Shown: positions 28,956-39,349, counted from the first letter of the stretch. The stretch is DNA of 58,063 bases from Verrucomicrobiota bacterium (GCA_027622555.1 JAQBYJ010000029.1:1-58063), one strand, 5' to 3'. Numbers and translations: made by a program. Notes: generated from the sequence alone by a model not told the origin.

Positions 28956-29530
28956 ACGCCTTCTACGATTGCATCTGCAAGACCGTAGGCGATGGCCTCT
29001 TGAGCATTCATATAGAAATCTCGGTCTGTGTCCTCAGTTATTTTCTCAAGACTTTGTCCGGAAGCTTCTGCCAAAATCTTGTTCAGCTCTTCTCGGGTAC
29101 GTTCCATTTCCTGAGCCTGAATGTTGATGTCAACGGCTGGTCCTTGAAAGCGTCCCTGAATTAGGGGTTGGTGAATTAGAACCCGTGCATGAGGATAAAG
29201 TAAGCGACTGCCTTTGGGAGCACCGCAAAGAAGAATGGAGCCCATACTCGCAGCCAATGCTGTTACGACCACTTTAACCGGTGAAGTTATCAACTTCATT
29301 GTGTCATAGATCGCCATGCCCGCAGTGATGCTGCCACCAGGAGTGTTGATATAGAATGTTATCTCCTTGCCCGGGTCACTCCACTCAAGAAAAAGTAATT
29401 TCTCGGTTACCTCCCTTGCGGACTTTTCGTTTACGTCGGTCCATAGGAATAGCTTTCGCTCTTCTAAAAATTTCTTTTGCACAATCTCCGTTAATGGAGT
29501 CGGACTTTTTGATTCTTGTTCTTCAGACAT
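28952..29530 (-). CDS. clpP: ATP-dependent Clp protease proteolytic subunit
   Basis: A 192-residue serine protease ring subunit. The catalytic triad is recognisable: S95 in ALAASMGS, H120 in RVLIHQP and D167 in TEDTDRD. The oxyanion strand INTPGGSITAG is present. It lacks neighbouring clpX or tig genes, which often accompany clpP; many lineages carry several ClpP paralogues, so this may not be the only one. No clear ribosome-binding site is visible. Confidence 0.93.
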   Translation of the reverse strand: MSEEQESKSPTPLTEIVQKKFLEERKLFLWTDVNEKSAREVTEKLLFLEWSDPGKEITFYINTPGGSITAGMAIYDTMKLITSPVKVVVTALAASMGSILLCGAPKGSRLLYPHARVLIHQPLIQGRFQGPAVDINIQAQEMERTREELNKILAEASGQSLEKITEDTDRDFYMNAQEAIAYGLADAIVEGV

Positions 29531-29779
29531 AGGTAGGTATCAAAACCGGTATTTGCGAAAATTCCAGTGGAATCTGGACTTTATTTAAGAGTTCGATACC
29601 CAAGGTTTACCAGTTTTCTAAAAACTCAAGCCTATGAACACTTTTAACAGCTCAAACCTCTTCAGGTTTTCGAGTCTCAATGGGTGGCTTATTTCCTTCA
29701 AGGTCTACAATAACCTGAATTAGTAGGCAGATTTCCCGGATTTGGATAAGCCAACCGGTTATGGCCCATAATAAGTTTT

Positions 29780-30328
29780 TTAGACCAGGCCCAGAATCAT
29801 CCTTCCTTCTTCGGTAATCATGTCCTGATTCCAGGGCGGATCCCAAACGATATCCACATTTGCTTCTGCCACGCCTGGTAGAGACATGATCTTGCTGCGT
29901 GCGTCGTCTGCGATGACAGGCCCCATTCCACAGCCTGGAGCTGTAAGGGTCATCTTTACATCGACGTGGTGAGTTCCATTACTCTGCTCTATTGAATCGC
30001 AGGAATAAACCAGCCCAAGATCTACAATATTTACAGGTATCTCCGGATCATAGACGGTTTTCAATTGTTCCCAAATGGAGTTTTCCTGCAAAACTGCGGC
30101 CTCCACAATTTTTTCAGGATTTTCCTGAGCTTCGTTAGGAATATCAAGTCCGAGCGCATCTGCGTCGGCTCCTGCAATACGACTCATGCCAAATTGAGAA
30201 ACTACCGTAAAGGTACCACCTAATTGTTGGGTTATCGTAACCGAAGTACCTGAAGGTATGGTTAGTAGATTTCCTTCAGGAATAACCCGTGCTTCTACGT
30301 CGCGATTAATTACGATTTGTTCAGCCAT
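29780..30328 (-). CDS. sufT: Fe-S assembly protein SufT (MIP18/DUF59 family)
   Basis: A 182-residue SufT-like protein involved in iron-sulfur cluster maturation. An N-terminal ~70-residue beta-rich extension (VIPEGNLLTIPSGTSVTITQQLGGTFTV) is typical of SufT. The MIP18/DUF59 domain follows with LKTVYDPEIPVNIVDLGLVYS, a DVKMTLTAPGCGMG segment containing the conserved Cys, and VDIVWDPPWNQDMI. Last gene of the suf operon on this strand, 17 bp after sufD. Confidence 0.93.
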   Translation of the reverse strand: MAEQIVINRDVEARVIPEGNLLTIPSGTSVTITQQLGGTFTVVSQFGMSRIAGADADALGLDIPNEAQENPEKIVEAAVLQENSIWEQLKTVYDPEIPVNIVDLGLVYSCDSIEQSNGTHHVDVKMTLTAPGCGMGPVIADDARSKIMSLPGVAEANVDIVWDPPWNQDMITEEGRMILGLV

Positions 30329-30345
30329 ACTGCGAATAGTTTTTG

Positions 30346-31680
30346 CTAAGCGTTTCCAAATTTCTGTTGAACGAGTTGGCGGTGATAGTCGGCCAATTCC
30401 TCATTCTTTATCTGTTCAAGAATCTCTTCGAAGAATCCAAACACCAACAGCTTTTCAGCCGTAGATTTACTTACGCCACGGGCGAGCAGATAGAATAGTT
30501 GTTCTCCGTCAATTTGCCCGGTGGTTGCTCCGTGACTACACTTCACATCGTTGGCAAGAATCTCAAGCCCAGGTAGTGAATTAGCTTCCGCGGATGAATT
30601 TAGCAGGAGATTGCGGTTGGTTTGGTACGCATCGGTTTGCTGCGCTTCTTCAGCGACTTTGATTAAACCAGAAAAGATGGTTTTAGATTTATCCTGGAGC
30701 GCGTTTTTAAAGAGTAAATTTGACCTTGAGTTGGGTGCATTGTGTGACTGCAGCGTTCTCTGGTCCATTTCCTGACTATCGTGTGCAACGGTCATCGAGA
30801 AGAGTTCTGCATTGCTTCCAGCACCGTCTATGATGGTGTGTCCTTCACTGCGTGCGTGTTTACTACCAATGTTTATTCCAAAGGCACGAATGTTCGCATC
30901 GCGCTGAGTAATCGTGGTGAGTCGGTTGAAAGACAGCGATGACTCATTCCAGTTTTGCACGTAGTGATATTCCACATTTGCACCAGGACCCGCATACAAG
31001 GTGCTGACTCCGCAGGCTAGTTGTGCAGCGTCTTTGTCGTCTGATCCGTATACATCGACAAAGGTTACCTTACTATTATCTTTAGCGATAACCAGTGTAT
31101 GGGGAAAGACCGCGGACTCTTTGCCTTTTGCCCAATGGTAACTTACGAAAGGGAGTGCGACTTCAACATTCTCAGGAACAAACAACAACGTGCCGTTCCG
31201 ATTCAACGCGGTGTGCAAAGCTGTGAACTTCTCAGAGCCCAAGGCGGACTCTTGCGCCATGAAGAATTCTTCAAGGATTTCTGAGTGCTTTGAGAAGGCT
31301 CGTTCCAGCGGTTCGAATACGACCCCCTTTTCGCTTAACTCTGCCGAAAGTGCCACCTCGTCAACCAGGTCGTCATTTCCGAATACCAGTTTCCCCGCCG
31401 TGCTTCCAATACGTTTGGATGCCTCGATTAGTGAATGGGTTTCACTTGATTCCAGGGAAGGTGCGAGTCGAAATCCTTCAACTCCTAAGCCCTTAACGTT
31501 GGCGAAGCGCCAGCTCTCCATATTTTTACTTGGCGCTGGCAGGGCTAAGTATTCTGCCCAGCTTTTTTCTTTTTGTTTCACGAGCCAACCAGGCAACTCG
31601 GTGTGTCTCGCAAGGAAGTGTTCGAATACCGCCTCCGATAAAAATTCAGTTTCACTATTCACTGTAACGATGGATTGCAT
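30346..31680 (-). CDS. sufD: Fe-S cluster assembly protein SufD
   Basis: A 444-residue SufD, scaffold partner of SufB in the SufBC2D complex. The beta-helix core and C-terminal helical domain are recognisable: SNLLFKNALQDKSKTIFSGLIKV, TDAYQTNRNLLLNSSAEANSLPGLEILANDVKCSHGATTGQID and LFYLLARGVSKSTAEKLLVFGF. The conserved C and H in VKCSHGATTG are present. It follows sufB by 24 bp in the same operon. Confidence 0.95.
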   Translation of the reverse strand: MQSIVTVNSETEFLSEAVFEHFLARHTELPGWLVKQKEKSWAEYLALPAPSKNMESWRFANVKGLGVEGFRLAPSLESSETHSLIEASKRIGSTAGKLVFGNDDLVDEVALSAELSEKGVVFEPLERAFSKHSEILEEFFMAQESALGSEKFTALHTALNRNGTLLFVPENVEVALPFVSYHWAKGKESAVFPHTLVIAKDNSKVTFVDVYGSDDKDAAQLACGVSTLYAGPGANVEYHYVQNWNESSLSFNRLTTITQRDANIRAFGINIGSKHARSEGHTIIDGAGSNAELFSMTVAHDSQEMDQRTLQSHNAPNSRSNLLFKNALQDKSKTIFSGLIKVAEEAQQTDAYQTNRNLLLNSSAEANSLPGLEILANDVKCSHGATTGQIDGEQLFYLLARGVSKSTAEKLLVFGFFEEILEQIKNEELADYHRQLVQQKFGNA

Positions 31681-31704
31681 TAGAATGGATTGAACAAGGA
31701 TTAA

Positions 31705-33111
31705 TTAACCTACCGACCCTTCCATCTCCATATCGATGAGTCGCTTCAGTTCCACACTGTACTCCATAGGGAATTGTTTCACTAGATCGTTGATGAATCC
31801 ATTAACAGCAAGACTCATGGCTTCTCCTTCGTTGAGGCCACGTTGCATTAAATAGAAAATTTGTTCCGCGTTCACCTTGGAGACACTCGCCTCGTGTTGA
31901 ACCGAATTGTTATCCCCTCGGACTGTAATTGCGGGATAGGTATCGGTGCGGCTGTTGGTGTTTATTAACAGCGCGTCACATTCGGTGTTATTGCGGCAGC
32001 CTTTCAGGTGCTTGGGAATGTGGACTTGCCCGCGGTAGGTAGACCGACCCTGCCCAACAGAAATGCTTTTTGCTATGATGTTGCTGGTTGTATCGTCAGC
32101 GGCGTGAATCATTTTGGCCCCGGTATCCTGGTGCTGACCGTCTCCCGCGAGGGCTATGGAAAGTACTTCCCCGCGAGCTCCTCGACCTTTGAGGATTACT
32201 CCGGGATACTTCATCGTTAGGCGCGAACCAATATTGCAATCGATCCATTTGATCTCAGCGTCTTCTTCAGCCAATCCGCGTTTGGTAACGAGGTTAAATA
32301 CGTTGGAGCTCCAATTCTGAACAGTGATGTACTGAATTTTGGCACCTTTCAGAGCAACAAGCTCTACTACAGCCGAGTGAAGTGTTGTCGTCTCAAATTT
32401 TGGAGCGGTACAACCTTCCATGTAAGTCACCTCAGCTCCTTCATCAGCAATGATCAGCGTCCGTTCAAACTGGCCGAAGTTTTCAGCGTTGATGCGAAAG
32501 TAGGCCTGGAGTGGTTGTTTAACTTTCACACCGGGCGGAATGTAGATGAAGCTTCCGCCGGAAAATACGGCGCTGTTCAATGCACTGAATTTATTGTCTC
32601 CGGTAGGAATTACTTTTCCAAAGTACTTACGGAAAATCTCCGGATGTTTTTTCAAACCTTCAGTTGATCCGACAAAGATGACCCCTTCCTTGGAAAGTTC
32701 GTCCTTCATTCTGGAATACGCCGCTTCACTATCGAACTGCGCTTCAACCCCAGCGAGGAATGCACGTTCTTGCTGGGGAATACCGAGACGTTCGAAGGTT
32801 TCCTTTATATCGTCTGGTACATCGTCCCAGGTGCGGCTCGGTTGTTGTCCTTTGGATAAATAATAACGGAATTTATCAAAGTCGATATTCTCAAGGTCTT
32901 TGGTTGCCCAGTGAGTGGGTAAAGGCTTGGAGTAAAAAATATCCAGGGCTTTCAAGCGAAATTCGCGGACCCAATCGTCTTCACCTTTTACGTCGGTGAT
33001 GTAGTTGACGGTATCCTTGCTCAAGCCGATGCCAGCGTCGTAGTCGTAGGTAGTATCGTAGCTGAAATTTCCTTTTTCTCTATCAATATCTATTGCGGCT
33101 TTTGTGCTCAT
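31705..33111 (-). CDS. sufB: Fe-S cluster assembly protein SufB
   Basis: A 468-residue SufB, the scaffold on which nascent clusters form. Its typical segments are [72 protein letters not shown] and [24 protein letters not shown]. Length matches the family. It is 13 bp downstream of sufC. The cysteine desulfurase SufS and sulfur carrier SufE/SufU that would feed it are not encoded in this window. Confidence 0.97.
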   Translation of the reverse strand: MSTKAAIDIDREKGNFSYDTTYDYDAGIGLSKDTVNYITDVKGEDDWVREFRLKALDIFYSKPLPTHWATKDLENIDFDKFRYYLSKGQQPSRTWDDVPDDIKETFERLGIPQQERAFLAGVEAQFDSEAAYSRMKDELSKEGVIFVGSTEGLKKHPEIFRKYFGKVIPTGDNKFSALNSAVFSGGSFIYIPPGVKVKQPLQAYFRINAENFGQFERTLIIADEGAEVTYMEGCTAPKFETTTLHSAVVELVALKGAKIQYITVQNWSSNVFNLVTKRGLAEEDAEIKWIDCNIGSRLTMKYPGVILKGRGARGEVLSIALAGDGQHQDTGAKMIHAADDTTSNIIAKSISVGQGRSTYRGQVHIPKHLKGCRNNTECDALLINTNSRTDTYPAITVRGDNNSVQHEASVSKVNAEQIFYLMQRGLNEGEAMSLAVNGFINDLVKQFPMEYSVELKRLIDMEMEGSVG

Positions 33112-33124
33112 AATGGTTTTGAAG

Positions 33125-33883
33125 TTAGACGGTTGCGGCGAGTTCCTCTTTGATCCAATCGTAGCCGCGTTCTTCGACTTCGAGGGCTAGGGATTTGTCC
33201 CCGCTCTTTACGATACGGCCTTCCATCATGATATGGACGTAATCCGGCACGATGTAGTTTAACAATCTTTGATAGTGGGTAATGACTAGAATGCCGCGAT
33301 CTTTGCTCCGCATATGGTTAACGCCATCCGCCACAATTTTTAGTGCATCGATGTCTAACCCTGAATCGGTTTCATCGAGTATACAGTATTTTGGCTTCAA
33401 CATCGCCATTTGTAAAATTTCACAACGCTTTTTCTCGCCACCTGAGAAACCTTCATTAACCGAACGACTGGTAAACTTGCGATCTATGTCCAGGCGTTCC
33501 ATTTCTGAATACAGGTCCTTGTAATAAGCCACAGCGTCGATATCTTCTCCTTTCGGAAGGCGGGAATTTAATGCTGCACGAATGAAATTGGCGATGCTAA
33601 CTCCGGGAATTTCTGTGGGATATTGAAAAGCCAAAAAGAGACCGGCTCTGGAGATTTCATCGACTTCCATCGCCAAGATATCTTGGCCATCCATGGTCGC
33701 ACTTCCTGAGTCGATTGTGTAATCGTCATGGCCTGCCAGTGCCTTTGCCAGGGTTGATTTCCCGGTTCCATTGGGACCCATGATCGTGTGCACCTCACCT
33801 TTTGGAAGGGTTAAAGAGAAATTATTGAGAATCTGCTTCTCATTGATGCTCACATTCAGCGATTCTATTTTTAATTCGTTCAT
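33125..33883 (-). CDS. sufC: Fe-S assembly ATPase SufC
   Basis: A 252-residue ABC-type ATPase that drives SufBD conformational change. Walker A is GPNGTGKST (36-44), the signature is [14 protein letters not shown], Walker B is [12 protein letters not shown], and the H-loop is VITHYQRLL. It is the first structural gene after the Fur-type regulator, about 40 bp downstream. Order C-B-D, rather than the enterobacterial A-B-C-D-S-E, is common outside the Proteobacteria. Confidence 0.97.
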   Translation of the reverse strand: MNELKIESLNVSINEKQILNNFSLTLPKGEVHTIMGPNGTGKSTLAKALAGHDDYTIDSGSATMDGQDILAMEVDEISRAGLFLAFQYPTEIPGVSIANFIRAALNSRLPKGEDIDAVAYYKDLYSEMERLDIDRKFTSRSVNEGFSGGEKKRCEILQMAMLKPKYCILDETDSGLDIDALKIVADGVNHMRSKDRGILVITHYQRLLNYIVPDYVHIMMEGRIVKSGDKSLALEVEERGYDWIKEELAATV

Positions 33884-33922
33884 GTCAAAGTGGTAAGTAT
33901 TAGAAAGGAGTGATTGTTGAAG

Positions 33923-34357
33923 TTAGCTGATCGCGTGGTCGGGCATACTCCCTCGAAAATTTAGTTCGATGCTGGAAACGGATGCGGTTTGCGGAAGAAG
34001 CCTCGCGAGACTTGCATACACATCTTCCGGGAGGTGTACGTCTACAACTTCGCCGGTTTTGTCGCAGTAAAAGTGTGCGTGAGGCTGCAAATTCGGTTCA
34101 TAACGAGTCGATTCACGGACGAAATTAACCTGCCGAATGAGTGAGCACTCAAGAAGCGTTTCCAAGCAGTTGTAGACCGTGGCTAAGGAAATCGTAGGCA
34201 TCTCCTGTCGACTTCGTACAAAAATCTCATCAGCTGTAGGATGGTCTTTTGCCTCAGCGACGACGGAGTAAACCACTTCCCGTTGGCGAGTTGAACGCAG
34301 GCCCAATTTATCCAGCGCCTGGTTTAAGGTTTCTAAATGATTGTGTAGTATCGGCAT
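33923..34357 (-). CDS. Fur-family transcriptional regulator of the suf operon
   Basis: A 144-residue Fur-family repressor (start at the second Met, MPILHNHLETL; a longer start at 34378 is possible). The winged-helix half has LRSTRQREVVYSVV and ISLATVYNCLETL, the classic DNA-recognition helix. The dimerisation half has PHAHFYCDKTGEVVDVHLP with the H-x-H sensory ligands, but the structural-zinc CxxC pairs are lost: C98-D-K-T101, and no C-terminal CxxC. It leads the sufCBD-sufT operon and probably controls it in response to iron or redox state. Confidence 0.88.
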   Translation of the reverse strand: MPILHNHLETLNQALDKLGLRSTRQREVVYSVVAEAKDHPTADEIFVRSRQEMPTISLATVYNCLETLLECSLIRQVNFVRESTRYEPNLQPHAHFYCDKTGEVVDVHLPEDVYASLARLLPQTASVSSIELNFRGSMPDHAIS

Positions 34358-34414
34358 GATATTGAGACTGAGTAACAATAGGGAATTGGAACTATTCTAA
34401 AAAGCAACCAGTAA

Positions 34415-34431
34415 TTGAGAAAAAGTCTCAA
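34415..34431. promoter_or_regulatory. Candidate 17-bp palindromic operator upstream of fur-suf
   Basis: TTGAGA-N5-TCTCAA is a perfect six-base inverted repeat, 58 bp upstream of the preferred start of the Fur-type regulator and between that gene and trxB. Its size and position fit an autoregulatory site for a dimeric Fur-family protein. A further TTGAGACT half-site lies nearer the start codon (around 34363). Inference only; no consensus for this regulator is known to me. Confidence 0.35.
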
Positions 34432-34471
34432 AAATGAAAATACCCTGAAAATACAGGAAATTTTACCTATT

Positions 34472-35401
34472 TTATTCTCGTTCGGCCAGCCAACGCTCGG
34501 CTTCTATGGCTGCTTGGCAGCCCATCCCGGCGGCAGTAATCGCTTGCCGATAGACATGATCCACACAATCGCCTGCTACATAGATACCGCCAATGCTGGA
34601 TTTTACCTGACTTCCGGCCTCAGCAACGAAATACCCGTTACCATCCAGTTTTAAAGTATCGGCGAATGCTTTGGTGTTTGGGATGTGTCCGATCGCTATG
34701 AATGCCCCTTTGCAAGGAATTGTCTTTTCTTCGCCTGTTTTCAGATTTTTGACCGATACTCCTGAAACCGCCTTTTCCTCTACGCCTTCGATATTGGTAA
34801 CGGCAGAATCCCAGCACATTTCGATTTTCTCATTCGCCAGCGTCCGATCTGCCATAATCTTGGAAGCCCTCAATTCATCGCGACGGTGAATCAAAGTAAC
34901 TTTGGATGCAAATCTCGTAAGAAAGATTGCCTCTTCACAGGCAGAATCTCCTCCGCCAACCACTACCACATCCATGCCCCGGTAAAATGCGCCGTCGCAG
35001 GTAGCGCATGTTGAAACTCCGCCAGTCCCAAACAGTCGTTTTTCTGACTCGAGACCAATAAGTCGAGGTGAAGCACCGGTTGAAATGATAACCGTTTTGG
35101 CTTCGAAGGTTTTGCTGCCAGCTCGGAGAATCTTTACGTCGCCGGAAAAATCTACCGAATCAATCATGTTATTTTCAAAACGCGTGCCGAACCGCGCAGC
35201 CTGTTTCCGCAAATTATCCATTAACGAATAGCCATCGATCCCTTCAGGCCAGCCTGGGAAATTTTCTACCTCTGAGGTTGTCGTAAGCTGACCACCAGGT
35301 TGATTACCTTCGATGACCAGCGGGTTCAGGTTAGCTCTAGCTGTATAGATTGCAGCTGTTAGGCCCGCACAACCTGTTCCGACAATAATAACATTTTCCA
35401 T
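34472..35401 (-). CDS. trxB: Thioredoxin reductase
   Basis: A 309-residue FAD/NADPH enzyme that reduces thioredoxin. FAD-binding [18 protein letters not shown] opens the protein; the redox-active disulfide C132-A-T-C135 is in [10 protein letters not shown], and the NADPH site [15 protein letters not shown] follows. The FAD-closing motif is [23 protein letters not shown]. It lies upstream of the fur-suf operon on the same strand and is divergent from tatD. Length is standard. Confidence 0.95.
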   Translation of the reverse strand: MENVIIVGTGCAGLTAAIYTARANLNPLVIEGNQPGGQLTTTSEVENFPGWPEGIDGYSLMDNLRKQAARFGTRFENNMIDSVDFSGDVKILRAGSKTFEAKTVIISTGASPRLIGLESEKRLFGTGGVSTCATCDGAFYRGMDVVVVGGGDSACEEAIFLTRFASKVTLIHRRDELRASKIMADRTLANEKIEMCWDSAVTNIEGVEEKAVSGVSVKNLKTGEEKTIPCKGAFIAIGHIPNTKAFADTLKLDGNGYFVAEAGSQVKSSIGGIYVAGDCVDHVYRQAITAAGMGCQAAIEAERWLAERE

Positions 35402-35598
35402 AGATTAATTGATAAAGAGAAAGTCGCTAATAAGAGTGCTTTGCCAGGGGAGGTCAAAGAATTTTGATGACCTATTTTATCCCGTCAGGTCCCTGTTTGA
35501 AATTGTTTGAAGAGGATTGGTCGGGGAACATTTCAGCTCCTTTCGAATGGCTTCTAAGGTTGATTTATACTGCGCCCTTCGCCAGCGTTTCGAATTGT

Positions 35599-36414
35599 AT
35601 GTCGGATGCCTTCTCCATTATAGACAGTCATTGCCATCTGGATCGGTTTTTCCACAAGGAAGAATTGGACAGAACAATAGGAGATGCTCGCGAGGCAGGT
35701 GTGGATCGATTGGTAACGATAGGGACGAGTGATGAGGATTGGCAACTCTACCAGGATCTAAGCTCACAGCATCCTGGAATTATTGATTATACCGTCGGAC
35801 TGCATCCTTGCAATGTGGATGAAAATTGGGAGCAACAGATTCAGCAACTAAAAGCCTTTTTTCAAAAGGATGGGCCACGGCCTGTGGCCCTTGGGGAGAT
35901 TGGTCTTGATCATTTTCATTTACCCAAAAATGACGAAGAAAAGGCTGGTGAGTTAAAGGCATTTCAAGTCGCCGCCTTCCGAGTCCAATTGAAAATTGCA
36001 AATGAGCTGGATTGCCCCGTAGTCATTCATTCCAGAGGTGCATTTGATGATTGTATGGAGGAACTGGATGCTGCGGAAATCAATTGGAGCAAAGTTGTTT
36101 TTCATTGTTTCGTCGAAAATGTCCGAGCAATCCGGATATTAAATGAGCGGGGAGGGCGCGGCTCTTTTACAGGAATCATCACCTTTAAAAATGCAGAAGA
36201 TGTTCGTGAAGCGGCGTTGGCTCAAGGAATAGAAAAGCTCATGGTCGAAACCGATGCCCCTTATCTTGCTCCCATACCACATCGCGGGAAGCTCTGTTTA
36301 CCTTCCTATACCGCCCTGACCGCAAAATATTGCGCGAAACTTTTCAATGTCTCAGAGGTAGATCTGGCTAATATAACTCGAAACAATACCGAGGCCTTTT
36401 ACGGACTTGAATGA
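35599..36414 (+). CDS. TatD-family metal-dependent hydrolase
   Basis: A 271-residue TIM-barrel DNase/hydrolase, starting at MSDAFSIIDSHCHLD; a longer in-frame start at 35464 is unlikely because TatD proteins begin just before the HxH motif. Metal ligands are intact: DSHCHLD, GEIGLDHF, VIHSRGAF, FHCFVEN and ETDAPYLAP. Family members act as 3'-5' exonucleases or D-Tyr-tRNA-related hydrolases. Its 3' end is 1 bp from the convergent HPr gene. Confidence 0.92.
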   Translation: MSDAFSIIDSHCHLDRFFHKEELDRTIGDAREAGVDRLVTIGTSDEDWQLYQDLSSQHPGIIDYTVGLHPCNVDENWEQQIQQLKAFFQKDGPRPVALGEIGLDHFHLPKNDEEKAGELKAFQVAAFRVQLKIANELDCPVVIHSRGAFDDCMEELDAAEINWSKVVFHCFVENVRAIRILNERGGRGSFTGIITFKNAEDVREAALAQGIEKLMVETDAPYLAPIPHRGKLCLPSYTALTAKYCAKLFNVSEVDLANITRNNTEAFYGLE

Positions 36415-36415
36415 T

Positions 36416-36706
36416 TTAGCCTTCGTTGAATTTGTCTTTGAACAGTTTCTCGATATCGTCGAGAACTTCTTGGGCGCCTGGCCCATTTGCGATGAACTTG
36501 AGCTTAGATCCTTGGCCTGCTGCCAGCATCATTAACCCCATGATACTTTTACCGTTAACCATCTCACCATCCTTTTCGACGTAGACTTCTGCGTTATGTC
36601 TGTTCGATATGCGGACAATCATAGCAGCGGGACGGGCGTGAATGCCCATCTTGTTGATGACTTCAACCAATCTTTCTTTCGAGTCGTTTTCTGCAGTCTG
36701 ATCCAT
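36416..36706 (-). CDS. HPr-family phosphocarrier protein
   Basis: A 96-residue HPr/NPr-like protein. The phosphorylatable histidine is H23 in MGIHARPAAM, and a regulatory serine S54 in NGKSIMGLMMLAAG has the canonical 31-residue spacing. An N-terminal extension of ~10 acidic/polar residues is present. No enzyme I, HPr kinase or EII gene is adjacent, so it may serve a regulatory rather than a sugar-transport role; that is inference. Confidence 0.92.
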   Translation of the reverse strand: MDQTAENDSKERLVEVINKMGIHARPAAMIVRISNRHNAEVYVEKDGEMVNGKSIMGLMMLAAGQGSKLKFIANGPGAQEVLDDIEKLFKDKFNEG

Positions 36707-36880
36707 AAATGAATATGCTTATCTAGGTTGAAAGAGTCACTCATCCCTAAAACGAACCGAGTAAAGATCGAAAGGATTTTGCGTCAAGGGATATTCTTGA
36801 GATTTCAAAGCGCAACCCGGAAGATTCCCTTCATTAAGCACCGGTCGTCAAATATTTCCAGTGTGCTCTTCAATTATTCA

Positions 36881-39349
36881 ATGGATTCAACCCTCCAACC
36901 TGATCTTTTAATCCCGGACCTGTGGCAACAGGAAGCGGTGCGGCACCTGTTAGCAGGAAACGACGTGGTTGTTCACGCTCCAACGGGTGCAGGAAAGACA
37001 TTTATTTTTGAAATGTTCGTTTCCCAAGGGTTAAAGAAACAGGCGATATTTACAGTGCCTACGAGAGCGTTGGCGAACGACAAATTGATGGAATGGCGTG
37101 AGCATGGATGGGATGTGGGAATCTGCACGGGTGACGTGGTTGAAAATCCCCATGCACGAATTCTTGTCGCCACGCTTGAAACTCAGAAAGGCAATTTTTT
37201 GCGCGGAAAGGGACCAAGCTTGTTGGTGATAGATGAGTATCAGATGCTCGGAGATCCGGTTCGGGGAGTGAATTATGAGTTAGCCTTAGCCATGGCTCCT
37301 CCTGAAACACAAATTCTGATCATGAGTGGTAGTGTTTCGAATCCTCAGGATATTGTGAGTTGGTTGAAACGTCTCGGGCGAGACGCCATTCTTTTGCGTC
37401 ATATGCAACGTTCGGTTCCTCAGGAGGAAGTATTTATTGAGCAATTAAAAATAAAGGTGCCGACAAGGATTCGTGGCTATTGGCCTCGAATAGTATCCAA
37501 GGCATTGGCTGCGAATCTGGGTCCGTTGTTAATTTTTGCCCCTCATCGAAGTGCGGCTGAAATGTTAGCCAAACAACTCGGGAAGGAGCTTTCTGTAGAA
37601 GATTTCCTGACGCTTAGCCCTGAACAGCAACATTTTGCCGGCCGATCATTGTCGCGTTTGTTGAAAACACGCGTTGCGTATCACCATAGCGGGCTCAGTT
37701 ATTTGCAACGCGCCGGCGTTATTGAACCTTTGGCAAAGGCTGGTCAACTTAGAGTTGTGGTTGCGACCATGGGATTGGCCTCCGGCATTAATTTTTCGAT
37801 GCGTTCTGTGGCGGTTGCCGACATGGAATACCGCGTAGGTCATCATATTCATCGGGTTCGTCCCGACGAGCTCTTGCAAATGTTTGGTCGAGCCGGTCGG
37901 CGTGGACGAGATTCACGAGGATATACTTTGGTAATTCCTGAAAAACCTCGCCTTTATATGGCATCTGCTTTGAAGCTGCGGAGAGTTAACCAAGTTGATT
38001 GGCCCAGCTTGATTGGTGTTATGGCGGCAGCTCAGGATCGCGGGGAAAATCCGTTAGAGGCAGCACGAAAGCTAACCGAACGACTTTTCAGCGAACAAGC
38101 GGTATCATTGGGTCTTGAGAACTTCATCGCCCGCAAAGAAAGAAATCGGATGGCGCAACCCAAATTGAGGGAAGCCAGGCAGAACAGAACCATCGAGGAG
38201 TTCAAAAATGTGGCAGGCGTATGGGAAAGAAAGCGAGCTGCGGTGAAGGTCCCGCTAGGAAAGAGTCTACTTTTCCAAAAAGACAAATGGGTGCCGGCCT
38301 TGTCTGTTGATAAAACTTTGCGGGTAGCCGGCGAAGGACAAGTTTGCCTGGTTTCAAAAAGTCCGGAAAAACGCTATGGCCGCGAGATTCCTTTGGCGAC
38401 GTGGGCAAAAGAGGGAGATAAAAAGGACATCGTTTTGACGAAATGGCTACGTAAACGACTCGAGGTAATAAATCCTTCTGCTAAGAAAACGAGGCCAGTC
38501 TCGCGCTACTGGTTTTACGACCCGTTTGAGCGTATCATCCTTCCCAAGATTCCCGCCCTGACTGGTGGAGGTAAGTTAGTTGAGGTCGTTGATCGTCAAG
38601 GTACGCTGTACGGGCGTATTGATTTTGCTGATGCAGTCGTGTTTGCCTCGAAAGACGCGGATGGGAATTTTTTGTTGGGAGCTCCTCGTCGAGAGCGGGT
38701 GATCCAAGACATCGGCTCGTTTGCTGCCCATGTCCAGGAACAGGAATCTGGCGACATGGGAGGTCTTTCACCTACACAAGCTTGGTTTCGATTGGGTCTT
38801 ATCGATTGGGAAGGCCATCCTACAGTACGCGGAAAAATATTCAGTTTTTTCAATCATGGCGAAGGCCTCGCTATTGCGTCCGCATTGGAAGAAAAATCTT
38901 ACGAGATTTCGGATCTGGTCTTTGATATAGCCAACCTTCGTGCCGGTCATCGATTTGGAAATTTTGAAGGCTTAAGTTCACGCTTAGGAAATATATGCCG
39001 AGCTTCCTGTGGTAATTCGACCTTTGAAGGTTATTTGGAGAAAGGGTTGCCATCTGAGTATGGAGAAGGCGCAGCAGAAGTCCTGGCACGTTACGAAGCA
39101 CAGCAGGGCGAACTCTCTTCGGGAGAAGGATTGTCGCTTGGAGACGTTGAAAGAATCCGTCTTGAATGGATCAGTTTGCTTAGGCATGTGACTCATGCTC
39201 CTGATTATCCCTGGGACCGTTGGCGGGAATTTCAGGCAGAAGCACAAAAATTGCTATTCAAGAGGGAGACAAAGCAGGCGATGATGGAGATTCCTCCTTT
39301 AACTCCAGCGCAGAGACTGCGTACGGAACATCGACTTCGATTTCACTAA
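36881..39349 (+). CDS. Ski2-like DEAD/DEAH-box helicase
   Basis: An 822-residue superfamily 2 helicase (start MDSTLQPDLLIPDLW; an upstream in-frame TTG at 36728 is less likely). Motif I is HAPTGAGKT (33-40), Ia TVPTRALANDK, Ib VATLETQKG, II DEYQ (118-121), III MSGSVSNPQ, IV LLIFAPHRSAAEML, V MGLASGINFSM and VI QMFGRAGRRGRD near 333. Motif II reads DEYQ rather than DEVH. A ~450-residue C-terminal region, partly basic then helical, is not assigned. Probable role in RNA remodelling. Confidence 0.88.
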   Translation: MDSTLQPDLLIPDLWQQEAVRHLLAGNDVVVHAPTGAGKTFIFEMFVSQGLKKQAIFTVPTRALANDKLMEWREHGWDVGICTGDVVENPHARILVATLETQKGNFLRGKGPSLLVIDEYQMLGDPVRGVNYELALAMAPPETQILIMSGSVSNPQDIVSWLKRLGRDAILLRHMQRSVPQEEVFIEQLKIKVPTRIRGYWPRIVSKALAANLGPLLIFAPHRSAAEMLAKQLGKELSVEDFLTLSPEQQHFAGRSLSRLLKTRVAYHHSGLSYLQRAGVIEPLAKAGQLRVVVATMGLASGINFSMRSVAVADMEYRVGHHIHRVRPDELLQMFGRAGRRGRDSRGYTLVIPEKPRLYMASALKLRRVNQVDWPSLIGVMAAAQDRGENPLEAARKLTERLFSEQAVSLGLENFIARKERNRMAQPKLREARQNRTIEEFKNVAGVWERKRAAVKVPLGKSLLFQKDKWVPALSVDKTLRVAGEGQVCLVSKSPEKRYGREIPLATWAKEGDKKDIVLTKWLRKRLEVINPSAKKTRPVSRYWFYDPFERIILPKIPALTGGGKLVEVVDRQGTLYGRIDFADAVVFASKDADGNFLLGAPRRERVIQDIGSFAAHVQEQESGDMGGLSPTQAWFRLGLIDWEGHPTVRGKIFSFFNHGEGLAIASALEEKSYEISDLVFDIANLRAGHRFGNFEGLSSRLGNICRASCGNSTFEGYLEKGLPSEYGEGAAEVLARYEAQQGELSSGEGLSLGDVERIRLEWISLLRHVTHAPDYPWDRWREFQAEAQKLLFKRETKQAMMEIPPLTPAQRLRTEHRLRFH

